64,000 nt of DNA from Ginsengibacter hankyongi (GTDB taxonomy: Bacteria; Bacteroidota; Bacteroidia; Chitinophagales; Chitinophagaceae): assembly GCF_008710285.1 (NCBI RefSeq), contig NZ_VYQF01000007.1, forward strand, positions 62,001-126,000, written 5' to 3'. This document shows, piece by piece, positions 7,779-16,117 of the stretch. How positions within the stretch are numbered: the stretch's first letter is position 1; each line of letters opens with the position of its first letter. The notes below the pieces were generated by a model, which did not search any database, had not been told where the DNA came from, and was given only the letters and a program-made list of their open reading frames with translations. The position numbers were made by a program, and so were the translations under genes.

Positions 7779-10727
7779 ATGAGACAAAGATTGATTTTTG
7801 TAACAGGATGGTTATTTATAATTATTATTCCTGTTTCACTTTTAGCGCAAAATAAAACCGTAACCGGGCAGGTTACCGAAAGAAATAATTTACCGGTTGT
7901 CGGTGCCACTATTGCAGTAAAGAATTCTACAAGGGCCATAGTTTCTGATGCTAATGGAAAGTTTAAATTGTCTATCCCGGATAATGCCGTTTTAATTATC
8001 AGCGCTGCAGGTTATAAAACCCAAACAATAAATACAGAAGCCACAACAGATTTCCAGGTTAAATTACAAGAAGATGTATCCAAGCTTGATGAAGTGGTTG
8101 TTACCGGATTATCAACATCCATTAAAAGAAGAAACCTTGCAAATGCGGTTGCTACTATTTCTGCTAAAGAATTAGATGCAACCTCACCAGCGCAAACTTT
8201 TGATGCTGCCCTGGAAGGAAAAATTCCAGGTGCCTACATTAATGCAAACTCAGGCGCCCCTGGAGGAGGTATTTCTGTAAAATTAAGAGGAGTGACTTCT
8301 GTGTATGGCAATACGCAACCTTTGTATGTTGTAGATGGCGTATTTGTTGATAACACCTCCACATCTGCGGGATTAAATGTTGTTACTTCTGCCCTTGCCA
8401 ACGGGGCCACCACCTCTAACCAGGATAATCCTTCCAGCCGTATTGCAGATTTAAGAGCCGAGGATATTGAAAATATTGAAATACTAAAAGGCGCGTCTGC
8501 CGCGGCGGTTTATGGTTCCAAAGCTGCAGGCGGTGTGGTTATTATTACAACTAAAAGAGGGAAAGCCGGGAAGACAAACATTACTTTTTCACAAGACATT
8601 GGTTTTATTAAAGCCAGTAAGTTATTAGGTGTAAGAGCTTTAACAGCTGACAGGGCTGCAAGTTTATCAAGAGATAGTGCTACATCAGCTGCGTTACGTC
8701 AGCAATTTACGGATGCGCAATCCAAGGGACAGATCTATGATTATGAAAAGGAATTATATGGCAATACTGGTTTCGCAAGAAATACGTTCCTCGGGGTAAG
8801 CGGAGGAAGCGATAATACAACCGTTTATTTTTCTGTTGCACTAAAAGCTGAAGGTGGCATTGTTAAGAGAACAGGATATAATAACACCAGCATTCGGCTG
8901 AATGTAGATCATCGGGTTAATGACAATATTAAAATAGGAATCAGTACAAATTATATTAATTCGTCAGCAGACAGGGGTTTATTCGGCAACGATAATGCAG
9001 GTGTAACAACTGGTATAGCACTTTCATCTACACCCAGCTTTGCACAATTACATCCTGATGCAAACGGGAACTATCCTAATGATCCGTTTGCTGCGTCTAA
9101 CCCTTTACAAACGGTGGCGCTTATGCGAAATAATGAATCAGTGAACCGCTTTATAACGGGAGCGAATCTTGAAGTTATTTTGCAAAAGAACAGCACCAGC
9201 ACTACTAAATTTATCGGCAGGGGAGGATTTGATTTTTATAATCTCCAAACCAGTGTACTCTTCCCTGGTACGCTTCAATTCCAGGCAGTAAATAAAGGCA
9301 CTTCCATCCAGGGCTTTACAAAAAACCTGAGTACTAATTACATCCTTTCTTTGGTAAATACGTTTACTCCTTCTGATAAATTATCACTCATAACATCCGG
9401 AGGTATCACACAGGAAACCGGCGATTATAATAATCTACTAAACATTGCTACGCAGATTATCGCAGGCCAGTCAAATGTTGACCAGGCAGGCGCATTAAAC
9501 GCAACACAATTACGGACCAAATTCCTGAATGGAGGAATTTTTATACAGGAAGAAGCTAATCTTATCGATGCGATAACGTTAACTGCAGGCGTACGTTTTG
9601 ATCGCTCAAGCAATAATGGAGACGTTGGTAAATATTATACTTATCCAAAGGCGGGTATTTCTTGGAACCTAACTAACATGGGTATTCTAAAAGGAGGCTT
9701 TTTTGAAAATATTAAATTGCGTGCAGCTTACGGCCAGGCAAATAATGTTCCTGCTTATGGAAGCAAATTTACTTCAATGGTTGTATCAAACATTACTGGA
9801 TTTCCGGGCTTAATAGTAAATACACAGGAAGGCCATGCAAACATAAAACCTGAAAGACAAACAGAGTTTGAAACCGGTTTGGATTTTAGTATTTTAAAAG
9901 GCCGACTGGGATTTGAACTGACTTATTATAATAAAAATATTGATGACTTTTTAATGTTGACCAATTCACCCGCGTCTTCCGGTTATTCTACCAAGTGGCT
10001 GAATGCCGGTAACCTGAGAAACCGCGGTGTGGAGTTAGGAATGAATGCAAGACCCATTCAATCAAAAAATATAACCTGGAATACTTCGGTAAACTTCTGG
10101 ACAAACCGTTCATTGGTAACTAAATTCATTATACCTCCGGTTCCCCAGGGTTCTTTTGGTTTTGTATTAGGTTCTTTCCAGATTCAGCAAGGAAAATCTG
10201 CAACGCAAATTCTCGGTCTTGACGGCACAGGTGGTGTATCTAAATTAGGTGACGCAGAACCAAAGTTTCAAATGAATACTTATAATGAAATTACTTTTTT
10301 TAATAAGCTAAGCTTGCGCTTTTTGCTGCACTGGAAATACGGAGGACAAAATGTAAACTTAACAAGTCTTGAAAACGATTTTGGCGGCACAAGCCCTGAT
10401 TATGATAAAGTAACTAATAAGCTAGGTGTACCCGATGCTGTCTACCGTCTCATGCAGATAGGTTCAGATGCACATGAGTTTGTACAAAGTTCTTCTTATC
10501 TAAGATTAAGGGAAATCGGATTGTATTATACGTTTACCAAATTGCCTGTTTCTTACATAAAATCAATACAGGTTGGGGTATCTTTCAATAATTATGTAAC
10601 CATTACAAAGTATCATTCATACGATCCTGAAGTATCCAATTTTGGAACCGGATTTTCTTCAGGTATAGATGTCGATCCTTACCCTGCAAGCAAACGTGCC
10701 AACTTTCATGTTTCATTTGATTTTTAA
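7779..10727 (+). CDS. SusC/RagA-type TonB-linked outer-membrane receptor
   Basis: A 982-residue protein. It has a signal peptide (about 1-24, ending SLLAQ), a CarboxypepD-regulatory-like domain (KTVTGQVTERNNLPVVGATIAV, about 25-105), then the SusC plug with LDEVVVTGLSTSIKRRNLANAV, ALEGKIPGAYI, QPLYVVDGVFVDN and IENIEILKGASAAAVYGSKAAGGVVIITTKRGK. The 22-strand barrel follows, ending in the aromatic NFHVSFDF. There is no STN domain, so it is not expected to signal to a FecR anti-sigma factor, in contrast to the second SusC in this window. It forms a lidded importer with the SusD encoded 19 bases downstream. Because the neighbours are AhpD-like enzymes rather than glycosidases, the ligand need not be a glycan. 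Confidence 0.95.
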   Translation: MRQRLIFVTGWLFIIIIPVSLLAQNKTVTGQVTERNNLPVVGATIAVKNSTRAIVSDANGKFKLSIPDNAVLIISAAGYKTQTINTEATTDFQVKLQEDVSKLDEVVVTGLSTSIKRRNLANAVATISAKELDATSPAQTFDAALEGKIPGAYINANSGAPGGGISVKLRGVTSVYGNTQPLYVVDGVFVDNTSTSAGLNVVTSALANGATTSNQDNPSSRIADLRAEDIENIEILKGASAAAVYGSKAAGGVVIITTKRGKAGKTNITFSQDIGFIKASKLLGVRALTADRAASLSRDSATSAALRQQFTDAQSKGQIYDYEKELYGNTGFARNTFLGVSGGSDNTTVYFSVALKAEGGIVKRTGYNNTSIRLNVDHRVNDNIKIGISTNYINSSADRGLFGNDNAGVTTGIALSSTPSFAQLHPDANGNYPNDPFAASNPLQTVALMRNNESVNRFITGANLEVILQKNSTSTTKFIGRGGFDFYNLQTSVLFPGTLQFQAVNKGTSIQGFTKNLSTNYILSLVNTFTPSDKLSLITSGGITQETGDYNNLLNIATQIIAGQSNVDQAGALNATQLRTKFLNGGIFIQEEANLIDAITLTAGVRFDRSSNNGDVGKYYTYPKAGISWNLTNMGILKGGFFENIKLRAAYGQANNVPAYGSKFTSMVVSNITGFPGLIVNTQEGHANIKPERQTEFETGLDFSILKGRLGFELTYYNKNIDDFLMLTNSPASSGYSTKWLNAGNLRNRGVELGMNARPIQSKNITWNTSVNFWTNRSLVTKFIIPPVPQGSFGFVLGSFQIQQGKSATQILGLDGTGGVSKLGDAEPKFQMNTYNEITFFNKLSLRFLLHWKYGGQNVNLTSLENDFGGTSPDYDKVTNKLGVPDAVYRLMQIGSDAHEFVQSSSYLRLREIGLYYTFTKLPVSYIKSIQVGVSFNNYVTITKYHSYDPEVSNFGTGFSSGIDVDPYPASKRANFHVSFDF

Positions 10728-10746
10728 TGTTAAAAAATTAATTATA

Positions 10747-12048
10747 ATGCAAAAGATTATCACCATAAGTATCATAATGTTACTGTGCATGATCCTGTTC
10801 TTTACTTCGTGTAAAAAGGATTATGGCAACTTAAACAATGCAACCGTTGAGTCTTTTTTGAAAGATGCTTCGCAAAGCGAATTAAATAACCTGGTAAGTG
10901 GTACCGAATCAGGAATGCGGAATGTACTTAATTTATATCTTGATGATATAGGTTCTATCGGAAGAGAAGGATATCATTTCTCAGGTTCAGAGCCACGGTA
11001 TGTAACCGACTTGCTGGGCGCAAGCAATGCAACATTAAGCGGAAGTAATTTTTATATTGTCAACCCCTGGGCAGCACGATATAGGGTTATAAAGAATTGT
11101 AACGTTCTAATACAGGCTGCTACAAACTCTACACATATTACGGCTGCCCAAAAAAGCGGCTATATAGGTTTTGCAAGAACTATTAAGGCTTACCAGCTTT
11201 TAATGAATCTTAATCTCACAGATTCAAACGGTATAAGAATAGATGTTTCAGATCCTGATCATCTCGGTCCCATTGTAAATTATAGTGATGGTTTAACATC
11301 GATCGCTTCTTTGCTCGATTCTGCTAAGGCAGATTTCAGTAATGCTTCCATTGCTTTCACGCTCGCAGGTTTTAATAACTTTAGTGATGCGGCAGGCCTA
11401 GTCAAATTCAACAGGGCGATCGCAGCAAGAGTTAGTGTGTATCAACAAAAGTGGCAGGGCGCATTAGATAATCTGAGTGGATCTTTTTTTGGATTGAATA
11501 CTGGTTTCAACGTGGGCGTTTACCACGTTTTTGGTACGGGATCGGGTGATCAATTAAATCCTATGTTTATCCCGCAAAATCAAACGGGGGAAGTAAGACT
11601 TGCACACCCGTCTTACGCTGCAGATATTGAAGCAGGTGATGACAGGATTAATAAAGCCACTTTGCGAAATGCGGCTGCATCATTGAGTGGGTTGAGCAGC
11701 AACAGGGATGTGTGGGTATATACCTCTGCTACAGCCCCTATACCTGTTATAAGAAATGAAGAATTAATTCTTATCTATGCCGAAGCCAACATTCAACTTA
11801 ATAATTTAAATGAAGGTGTTAAAGCAATAAATGTTATAAGGAATGGTCACGGGCTGGCTGATTACAGTGGTGCAGTAACCCAGTCTGCTTTAATAACTGA
11901 AATGCTTAAGCAGAGAAGATACTCATTATTTTTTGAAGGGCATCGGTGGATTGATATGCGCAGGTACAACCTTTTAAATACTTTACCACTTGACAGGCCG
12001 GGAGATGATGTATGGACAGAATTTCCATTACCTGTTACGGAACAATAA
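10747..12048 (+). CDS. SusD/RagB-type surface lipoprotein
   Basis: A 433-residue protein. The ATG at 10747 is preferred because it gives a proper lipoprotein signal (lipobox FFTSC, Cys22) 19 bases after SusC; an earlier in-frame ATG at 10669 lies inside the SusC gene. It keeps RagB/SusD hallmarks: an N-terminal TPR-like helical region, RNEELILIYAEANIQLNNLNEGVKAINVIR and the closing LFFEGHRWIDMRRYNLLNTLP. It is short for the family (commonly 450-550), which suggests trimmed loops. It should act as the ligand-capturing lid on the SusC upstream. The DUF3179 gene follows 43 bases later. Confidence 0.93.
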   Translation: MQKIITISIIMLLCMILFFTSCKKDYGNLNNATVESFLKDASQSELNNLVSGTESGMRNVLNLYLDDIGSIGREGYHFSGSEPRYVTDLLGASNATLSGSNFYIVNPWAARYRVIKNCNVLIQAATNSTHITAAQKSGYIGFARTIKAYQLLMNLNLTDSNGIRIDVSDPDHLGPIVNYSDGLTSIASLLDSAKADFSNASIAFTLAGFNNFSDAAGLVKFNRAIAARVSVYQQKWQGALDNLSGSFFGLNTGFNVGVYHVFGTGSGDQLNPMFIPQNQTGEVRLAHPSYAADIEAGDDRINKATLRNAAASLSGLSSNRDVWVYTSATAPIPVIRNEELILIYAEANIQLNNLNEGVKAINVIRNGHGLADYSGAVTQSALITEMLKQRRYSLFFEGHRWIDMRRYNLLNTLPLDRPGDDVWTEFPLPVTEQ

Positions 12049-12091
12049 TATATGTAAGGCTAACGGCTTTATTCATGGTTAAATTATTTTT

Positions 12092-13267
12092 ATGAAACTA
12101 TTGCTTTTGATCACGGGATTACTGCTATTATTTGCTACGGAAATATTACGGGTATATTTTATAATGCCATTCCCCGGAAGCCAGCATAAGAATACGATTG
12201 GGTTAGCATACTGGATCAGCAATAATATCAGTTGGATAAGAATACTGGCCTTAGCCTTAGTTGTTTTTCCCCTTATCTATATTTTTAAAAACGGAAAGAC
12301 CTGGATGAAGATCATTTTGTCTTTGATTCTTATTTTCTATGGATTTGTGTTCTTCTTTTTTAATTACCGCTTCGAGGCTGATAAAATGTTTTACCAGCCC
12401 AAACAAAAATTATTTGTAGCTGCAGCAAATGATACTACCAATAAAAATAAACTGGTCATCGGTGTTGCTATCAATGGAGAAGCGAAAGCCTACCCAATTC
12501 AGATTATAGGATATCATCACCAGGTGATGGACACTATTGGCAGTATACCTGTAATGGTAACTTATTGCACTGTATGTAGAACGGGCCGGGCGTTCAGCCC
12601 TTTTGTGAATGGGAAGATAGAAACGTTCAGGCTGGTAGGTATGGATCATTTCAATGCAATGTTTGAAGATGCCACTACCAAAAGCTGGTGGCAGCAGGCG
12701 ACGGGTAAAGCTATAGCTGGCCCTTTAAAAGGAACCGCATTAAAGGAAATTGCGTCTAGGCAGCTGACGTTAGAAGCATGGTTGCGTGAATATCCCAACT
12801 CATTTGTTATGCAACCGGATACTTCTTTCAAAAAAGATTATAAAGACCTTGCAGGTTATGATAAAGGAACTCTTAAAAGCGGCCTGGAGAAAAGAGATTC
12901 AGCATCATGGAAACCCAAGTCGTGGATAATTGGTGTGATACATAATTATACTGCAAAGGCTTATGACTGGAATGAATTGGTAAAAAACAAAGTAATCAAC
13001 GATTCAATAGAAGGCTTGCCTGTTTTGCTTGTTATTGAAAAAGATACCGCTTCCTTTCATGTTTACGACAGGCGTATAAACGGAACGGCACTTAATTTCA
13101 AGGAAGAAAGCAAGGATCAATTTAGCGATCAAAACACAAACTCTACCTGGAATATGGAGGGTCTGTGTATTGGCGGGACATTAAAGGGGGAAAGATTAAA
13201 TCCCGTACAGGCATACCAGGAATTCTGGCATTCGTGGAGCACCTTTCATCCTAACACAACAAAATAG
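12092..13267 (+). CDS. DUF3179-containing membrane protein
   Basis: A 391-residue protein with three N-terminal membrane segments (about 1-25, 48-66 and 72-90) followed by a DUF3179 domain. The family signature is clear: GVAINGEAKAYPIQIIGYHHQVMDTIG, then PVMVTYCTVCRTGRAF with a CxxC-type pair, and later STWNMEGLCIGGTLKGERLNPV with the final FWHSWSTFHP. DUF3179 has no established function; the conserved C-x-x-C and histidines suggest metal or thiol chemistry, which is inference. It is 43 bases from SusD on the same strand and probably ends the AhpD/MFS/SusCD operon. The soluble domain most likely faces the periplasm. Confidence 0.88.
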   Translation: MKLLLLITGLLLLFATEILRVYFIMPFPGSQHKNTIGLAYWISNNISWIRILALALVVFPLIYIFKNGKTWMKIILSLILIFYGFVFFFFNYRFEADKMFYQPKQKLFVAAANDTTNKNKLVIGVAINGEAKAYPIQIIGYHHQVMDTIGSIPVMVTYCTVCRTGRAFSPFVNGKIETFRLVGMDHFNAMFEDATTKSWWQQATGKAIAGPLKGTALKEIASRQLTLEAWLREYPNSFVMQPDTSFKKDYKDLAGYDKGTLKSGLEKRDSASWKPKSWIIGVIHNYTAKAYDWNELVKNKVINDSIEGLPVLLVIEKDTASFHVYDRRINGTALNFKEESKDQFSDQNTNSTWNMEGLCIGGTLKGERLNPVQAYQEFWHSWSTFHPNTTK

Positions 13268-13639
13268 GATTAAGTTATTTTTAATGACAAGCTTATGAAT
13301 ATATTGCTTAAATATTAATTGCTGTTTACAAAGCGGGAGCGCATTTACCGATATTAGAGAAGAATGCAGGGCAAAGCTTTTAGTTTACGATACAACCGAA
13401 AAGCATCGAAAATTAATGGAAATTTTACGATTGCAGTTATAAATCCATTTTACCCATTTATCTCGATGAAGGTTATTACAAAATCATTGCAGAAAATTTC
13501 CAGGGAAAAAAGGAAAGAAAATATTTACAAAAAGCAGATATGCGATGACGTTAGATGTGGAGTTTTGAAGAACGTAGTATTTCGTCAGATTAACTTTTGG
13601 TAATACCAAGCCACGTTCTATTTTCTTTTTTCAATATTT
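13268..13639. other. Intergenic stretch, no supportable gene
   Basis: After the DUF3179 gene the sequence holds only a 79-codon plus-strand frame (13364-13603) with no recognisable product, no leader and unlike codon use. Short peptides in other frames (for example YYKIIAENFQGKKERKYLQKADMR) hint at an eroded gene that I cannot identify. Confidence 0.4.
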
Positions 13640-13819
13640 TCAATGTAAATGCCTTTTCTTAAAGTCTCTATCTAACTCGACCATTATCAAACTGATTATC
13701 TCCTTTAGATGACCAATATTATATTCTTCAAACAACTTATTGTAATAAGTTACTGGTCTATTATCTAACCGGCATTTGAAGATTTCGCGGTTTTCAGAAG
13801 CCAATTTAATAGCAAATCG
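13640..13819 (-). pseudogene. Unidentified gene remnant (C-terminal piece)
   Basis: A minus-strand open stretch of about 59 codons with no start reads RFAIKLASENREIFKCR... and ends ...LIMVELDRDFKKRHLH before a stop at 13640-13642. The composition looks coding (charged helical segments), but upstream it runs into a TAG and then the recombinase remnant. I do not recognise the family. It lies at the end of a row of minus-strand mobile-element fragments. Confidence 0.35.
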
Positions 13820-14070
13820 CTACCTAAATATTGTTGATCGACACAATGGTTGACAGGCAGATATAGTTTAGGGATAAGTGTGCCTTGCCATGTGAAAGGT
13901 GAGCTCTCTAGTAATTCCACACGCTGCAGCAATTTCTTTGAGGTATGCATTCATTTTTGGTTGGATGGAACTGGTAATAATTTTCTGCCTGATACTGCAG
14001 CAGGAGTTGAGCTAGATAACAGCTTACTCAAAAAAGCAGGCTGGGTGCCAGCGGTAATAAAATGCCAGGT
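13820..14070 (-). pseudogene. Tyrosine recombinase (integrase) remnant
   Basis: Minus-strand translation gives LLPVPSNQK, a one-base frameshift, then MNAYLKEIAAACGITRELTF and HMARHTYP before a stop. The intact integrase at 28639-29886 has LLPVPSNQRMNSYLKEIAAICGINKKLTFHVARHTF at the same place, and the DNA of the two is visibly similar over this segment. Only the catalytic-domain middle, including the H-x-x-R box, survives; the tyrosine end has decayed. Its upstream end joins directly to the HTH-protein remnant at about 14070, so a deletion fused two genes. Confidence 0.8.
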
Positions 14071-14072
14071 GA

Positions 14073-14822
14073 TTGCCAATTTTTACCCTGGTTGTAATAA
14101 AAAAATTTCTGCGCTTCTTTAAGAGGATATTGATTTTGTTTGAAAAACGCTTCGACTTCGATTAGTTTTATGTGTCCCATATTTGATACACGGTGCTTTT
14201 CGTTTACTGCTTCCCGTTGGTTGCTTTCTTTAAAGGAAGGCGTGTTGATTTTTTTTTATATTTCTTTATTCTTTTCAAAAATTTTAATGGGTGTTTTCTG
14301 CACACTGTTTTCTTGTTTTAAGTTTTGTTTTAAAGAGTGTCCCACTTTTGATACTGTATCGGTACATTATCGGTACCAGATATGATACCCGGGCCTTCTC
14401 CTAAATTTTGGTGTGGCCTGATCCGCCCTTCGGGCACCTTCTCCGAAGGGAGAAGGGCAGCTGAGACAAGGTTTTTAGGACAATCTGATGCAAAGAGATC
14501 CAATTGACGAAATTTGCTTTCTTCTTCATTAATGTCCAGGCGTAACATGCTAATCTTAACCGGATGGAACTTTGAATGGGACGGTTGATAAATAATGTTA
14601 CCCGTTTACATGTAATTCTTTTAAGCATTTATGGTAGGTGTTCTTTGAACCAATTCTGCTTAACTGCATTATGTTGTGGCGGTACACCGGAAATGGATTT
14701 TGAAAGCGGTTAAAATTCCAGTATTGAAATAAAGCCAAATAGAGGCTCACGTGAGAACTCGTAAGCCTGTTATCACTACGAACGAAGGAAAAGAAGGCGT
14801 TGAGGTGCCTTATATAGTTCAT
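14073..14822 (-). pseudogene. Bacteroidota mobile-element HTH protein, frameshifted remnant
   Basis: The minus strand opens at 14822 with MNYIRHLNAFFSFVRSDNRL, then VSLYLALFQYWNFNRFQNPF and IGSKNTYHKCLKELHVNG. This is the N-terminal winged-helix region of a protein I know from integrase-bearing elements of Bacteroidota. After a frame change near 14600 come MLRLDINEEESKFRQLDLFA, QKWDTLS/VSKVGHSLKQNLKQENSV, and finally VSNMGHIKLIEVEAFFKQ and YPLKEAQKFFYYNQGKNWQ, its usual C-terminal motif. At least two frame shifts, a palindromic insertion and a 3' deletion make it non-functional. It was probably a replication or regulatory protein of a mobile element. Confidence 0.72.
14425..14456. repeat. REP-like double hairpin inside the HTH-protein remnant
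   Basis: Two adjacent perfect dyads: GCCC-TTC-GGGC (14425-14435) and CCTTCTCC-GAAG-GGAGAAGG (14437-14456). The block is much more GC-rich than its surroundings. It falls between LDLFA and the VPIQYQKWDTL-like part of the degraded gene, where homologues have no such segment, so it looks like an inserted palindromic element. In the frame used by that part of the gene it is open. Confidence 0.55.
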
Positions 14823-14932
14823 ACAGCATGCTTTTTACCGGTGATTAAACTGCAATGCTTTTTTAAGAATTTCCAATTAGGAAAAATGTTTAGTAAGTAC
14901 CTGGCTTTTTTCCTTCTTCGCTTTTCAGGAAC

Positions 14933-15228
14933 CTAGCGAAATTTTGCAGAACAAAGAATGCTGAAAATCCTTCTCCAAGCAGCATGCTTAATAAAAGTTA
15001 TGTTGCTGAAAGGAACAATAAGAAAGCTGCGATTAACATTCTGCATGAAATGATCAAGAACATCAACAGATATTGCTTTATACCTTTCTGCCTTTATTGC
15101 AATTTTTTGGATGATATAATGGATATGCTGTTTGTCGGATAGAGTACTGACTAATTGATAGATTATATCATTTATGAGATTCCTTATTGAAGTAAGAGAA
15201 TCAAATTTTCAATTCTTGTAATTTTCAT
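14933..15228 (-). pseudogene. Possible unidentified pseudogene
   Basis: On the minus strand an ATG at 15228 (MKITRIENL...) is followed after one frameshift by a ~90-codon open stretch: SIRNLINDIIYQLVSTLSDK, IIQKIAIKAERYKAISVDVL, FSNITFIKHAAWRRIFSILC, ending at 14933. It looks coding in composition, but I cannot assign it. It is collinear with the mobile-element remnants to its left. The remaining 15229-15310 stretch shows nothing. Confidence 0.3.
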
Positions 15229-15310
15229 CTGTAAATCAAATCAGCATTTGTTTCTATAATTTTTGAATCATATACAGACTATCCTCTTGCTGATTAAAAA
15301 ATAATTTACC

Positions 15311-15378
15311 TAAGGAGGTTTTAATTTGTGGATAATATTTATTTTTATTTTTCATGCCGAAAAACGATTGTAATATGA
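15311..15378 (+). promoter_or_regulatory. Strong Shine-Dalgarno with a short leader ORF coupled to the sigma gene
   Basis: TAAGGAGG at 15311-15318 is a near-perfect anti-16S match, rare in Bacteroidota. It is 36 bases from the ATG at 15354 but 7-9 bases from a TTG (15326) and a GTG (15328). The TTG frame encodes 15 residues and stops at 15373, one base before the second in-frame sigma ATG (15375). The GTG frame encodes 16 residues and its TGA overlaps that ATG (ATGA). Either would couple leader translation to the sigma factor. Whether the leader is translated is an inference. Confidence 0.4.
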
Positions 15379-15977
15379 TTGACCATGAGTTATTATGGAC
15401 CAGGTTCAAAGAGGGCGATGCAGATGCATTTGGTTTAATTTTTAGAACCTTTTATCAGGATATGTATAATTATGGCAGCAGATTTACCAAAAACACAGAA
15501 CTTATAAAAGACTGCTTACAGGATTTGTTTTTGACACTGTGGAAAAATCGGGAAACTATTAATAATACAGCTTCAGTGAAAAATTATCTGCTGAAATCGG
15601 TGCGCAGGAAACTTAACAAAAAGATCAACAATAATAAGCTTTCAATATACTTTAATGAATCAAGTTTTGATGCAGGTTTCAATATAGTTTTGCCTGTTGA
15701 AAATAACCTGATTTTACAAGAACAGCTAACAGAACTAACTTACAAAGTCAGAAATGTTGTAGAAAGACTTTCTAAGCGTCAGCAAGAAATAATATATCTG
15801 CGCTTTTATATGGATATGGATGTAGAGCAAATTGCTGAAATAATGACTCTTAATCGTCAGTCCGTGTATAATCTTATGTATGACGCACTAAAACAGTTTA
15901 AATCTCTCGCAGGACCTGATTATTTTTCCATTCCTTTTAGTGTATTTCTTTTGATTGGATTTTCCATCCGTTTATAA
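15354..15977 (+). CDS. ECF-type RNA polymerase sigma factor
   Basis: A 207-residue (or 200 from the ATG at 15375) sigma-70 family protein. Region 2 includes DADAFGLIFRTFYQDMYNYGSRF and IKDCLQDLFLTLWKNRE; region 4 includes LSKRQQEIIYLRFYMDMDVEQIAEIMTLNRQSVYNLMYDALKQFK. The tail is hydrophobic (PFSVFLLIGFSIRL). Bacteroidota ECF factors of this kind sit upstream of fecR and an STN-bearing SusC, as here. They are held by the anti-sigma factor until the receptor binds its ligand, then transcribe the susCD operon. The start at 15375 (MIDHELLW) may be the true one because of the leader coupling. Confidence 0.93.
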   Translation: MPKNDCNMIDHELLWTRFKEGDADAFGLIFRTFYQDMYNYGSRFTKNTELIKDCLQDLFLTLWKNRETINNTASVKNYLLKSVRRKLNKKINNNKLSIYFNESSFDAGFNIVLPVENNLILQEQLTELTYKVRNVVERLSKRQQEIIYLRFYMDMDVEQIAEIMTLNRQSVYNLMYDALKQFKSLAGPDYFSIPFSVFLLIGFSIRL

Positions 15978-16117
15978 TTTTCATTTTCCATAAGTTCAGT
16001 CTTTGTTCCGCTATTGATTTCATATGCTTCCCAACTATTTTCGATTTATTTTCTTAAAGACCAGTAGATTTTTATAGATGGTCACTATAGTATATAGTAA
16101 AGGTAATTTTTAGCATT

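Noticed and set aside
10669-10746. Upstream start for the first SusD
   Set aside because: It lies inside the SusC gene and would bury the lipoprotein signal; 10747 gives a proper lipobox.
13335-13345. CGGGAGCGCA shared with the tRNA-Asp 5' flank (about 30220) as an attachment-site repeat
   Set aside because: Only ten bases, on the 5' side of the tRNA rather than the 3' end used for integration, and with no surrounding similarity.
13364-13603. 79-codon plus-strand frame after the DUF3179 gene
   Set aside because: No recognisable product, no promoter or leader, and it lies in an eroded region.
13765-14628. Several 60-90 codon frames in the mobile-element remnant region
   Set aside because: They are out-of-frame shadows or partial pieces of the integrase and HTH-protein pseudogenes described separately.
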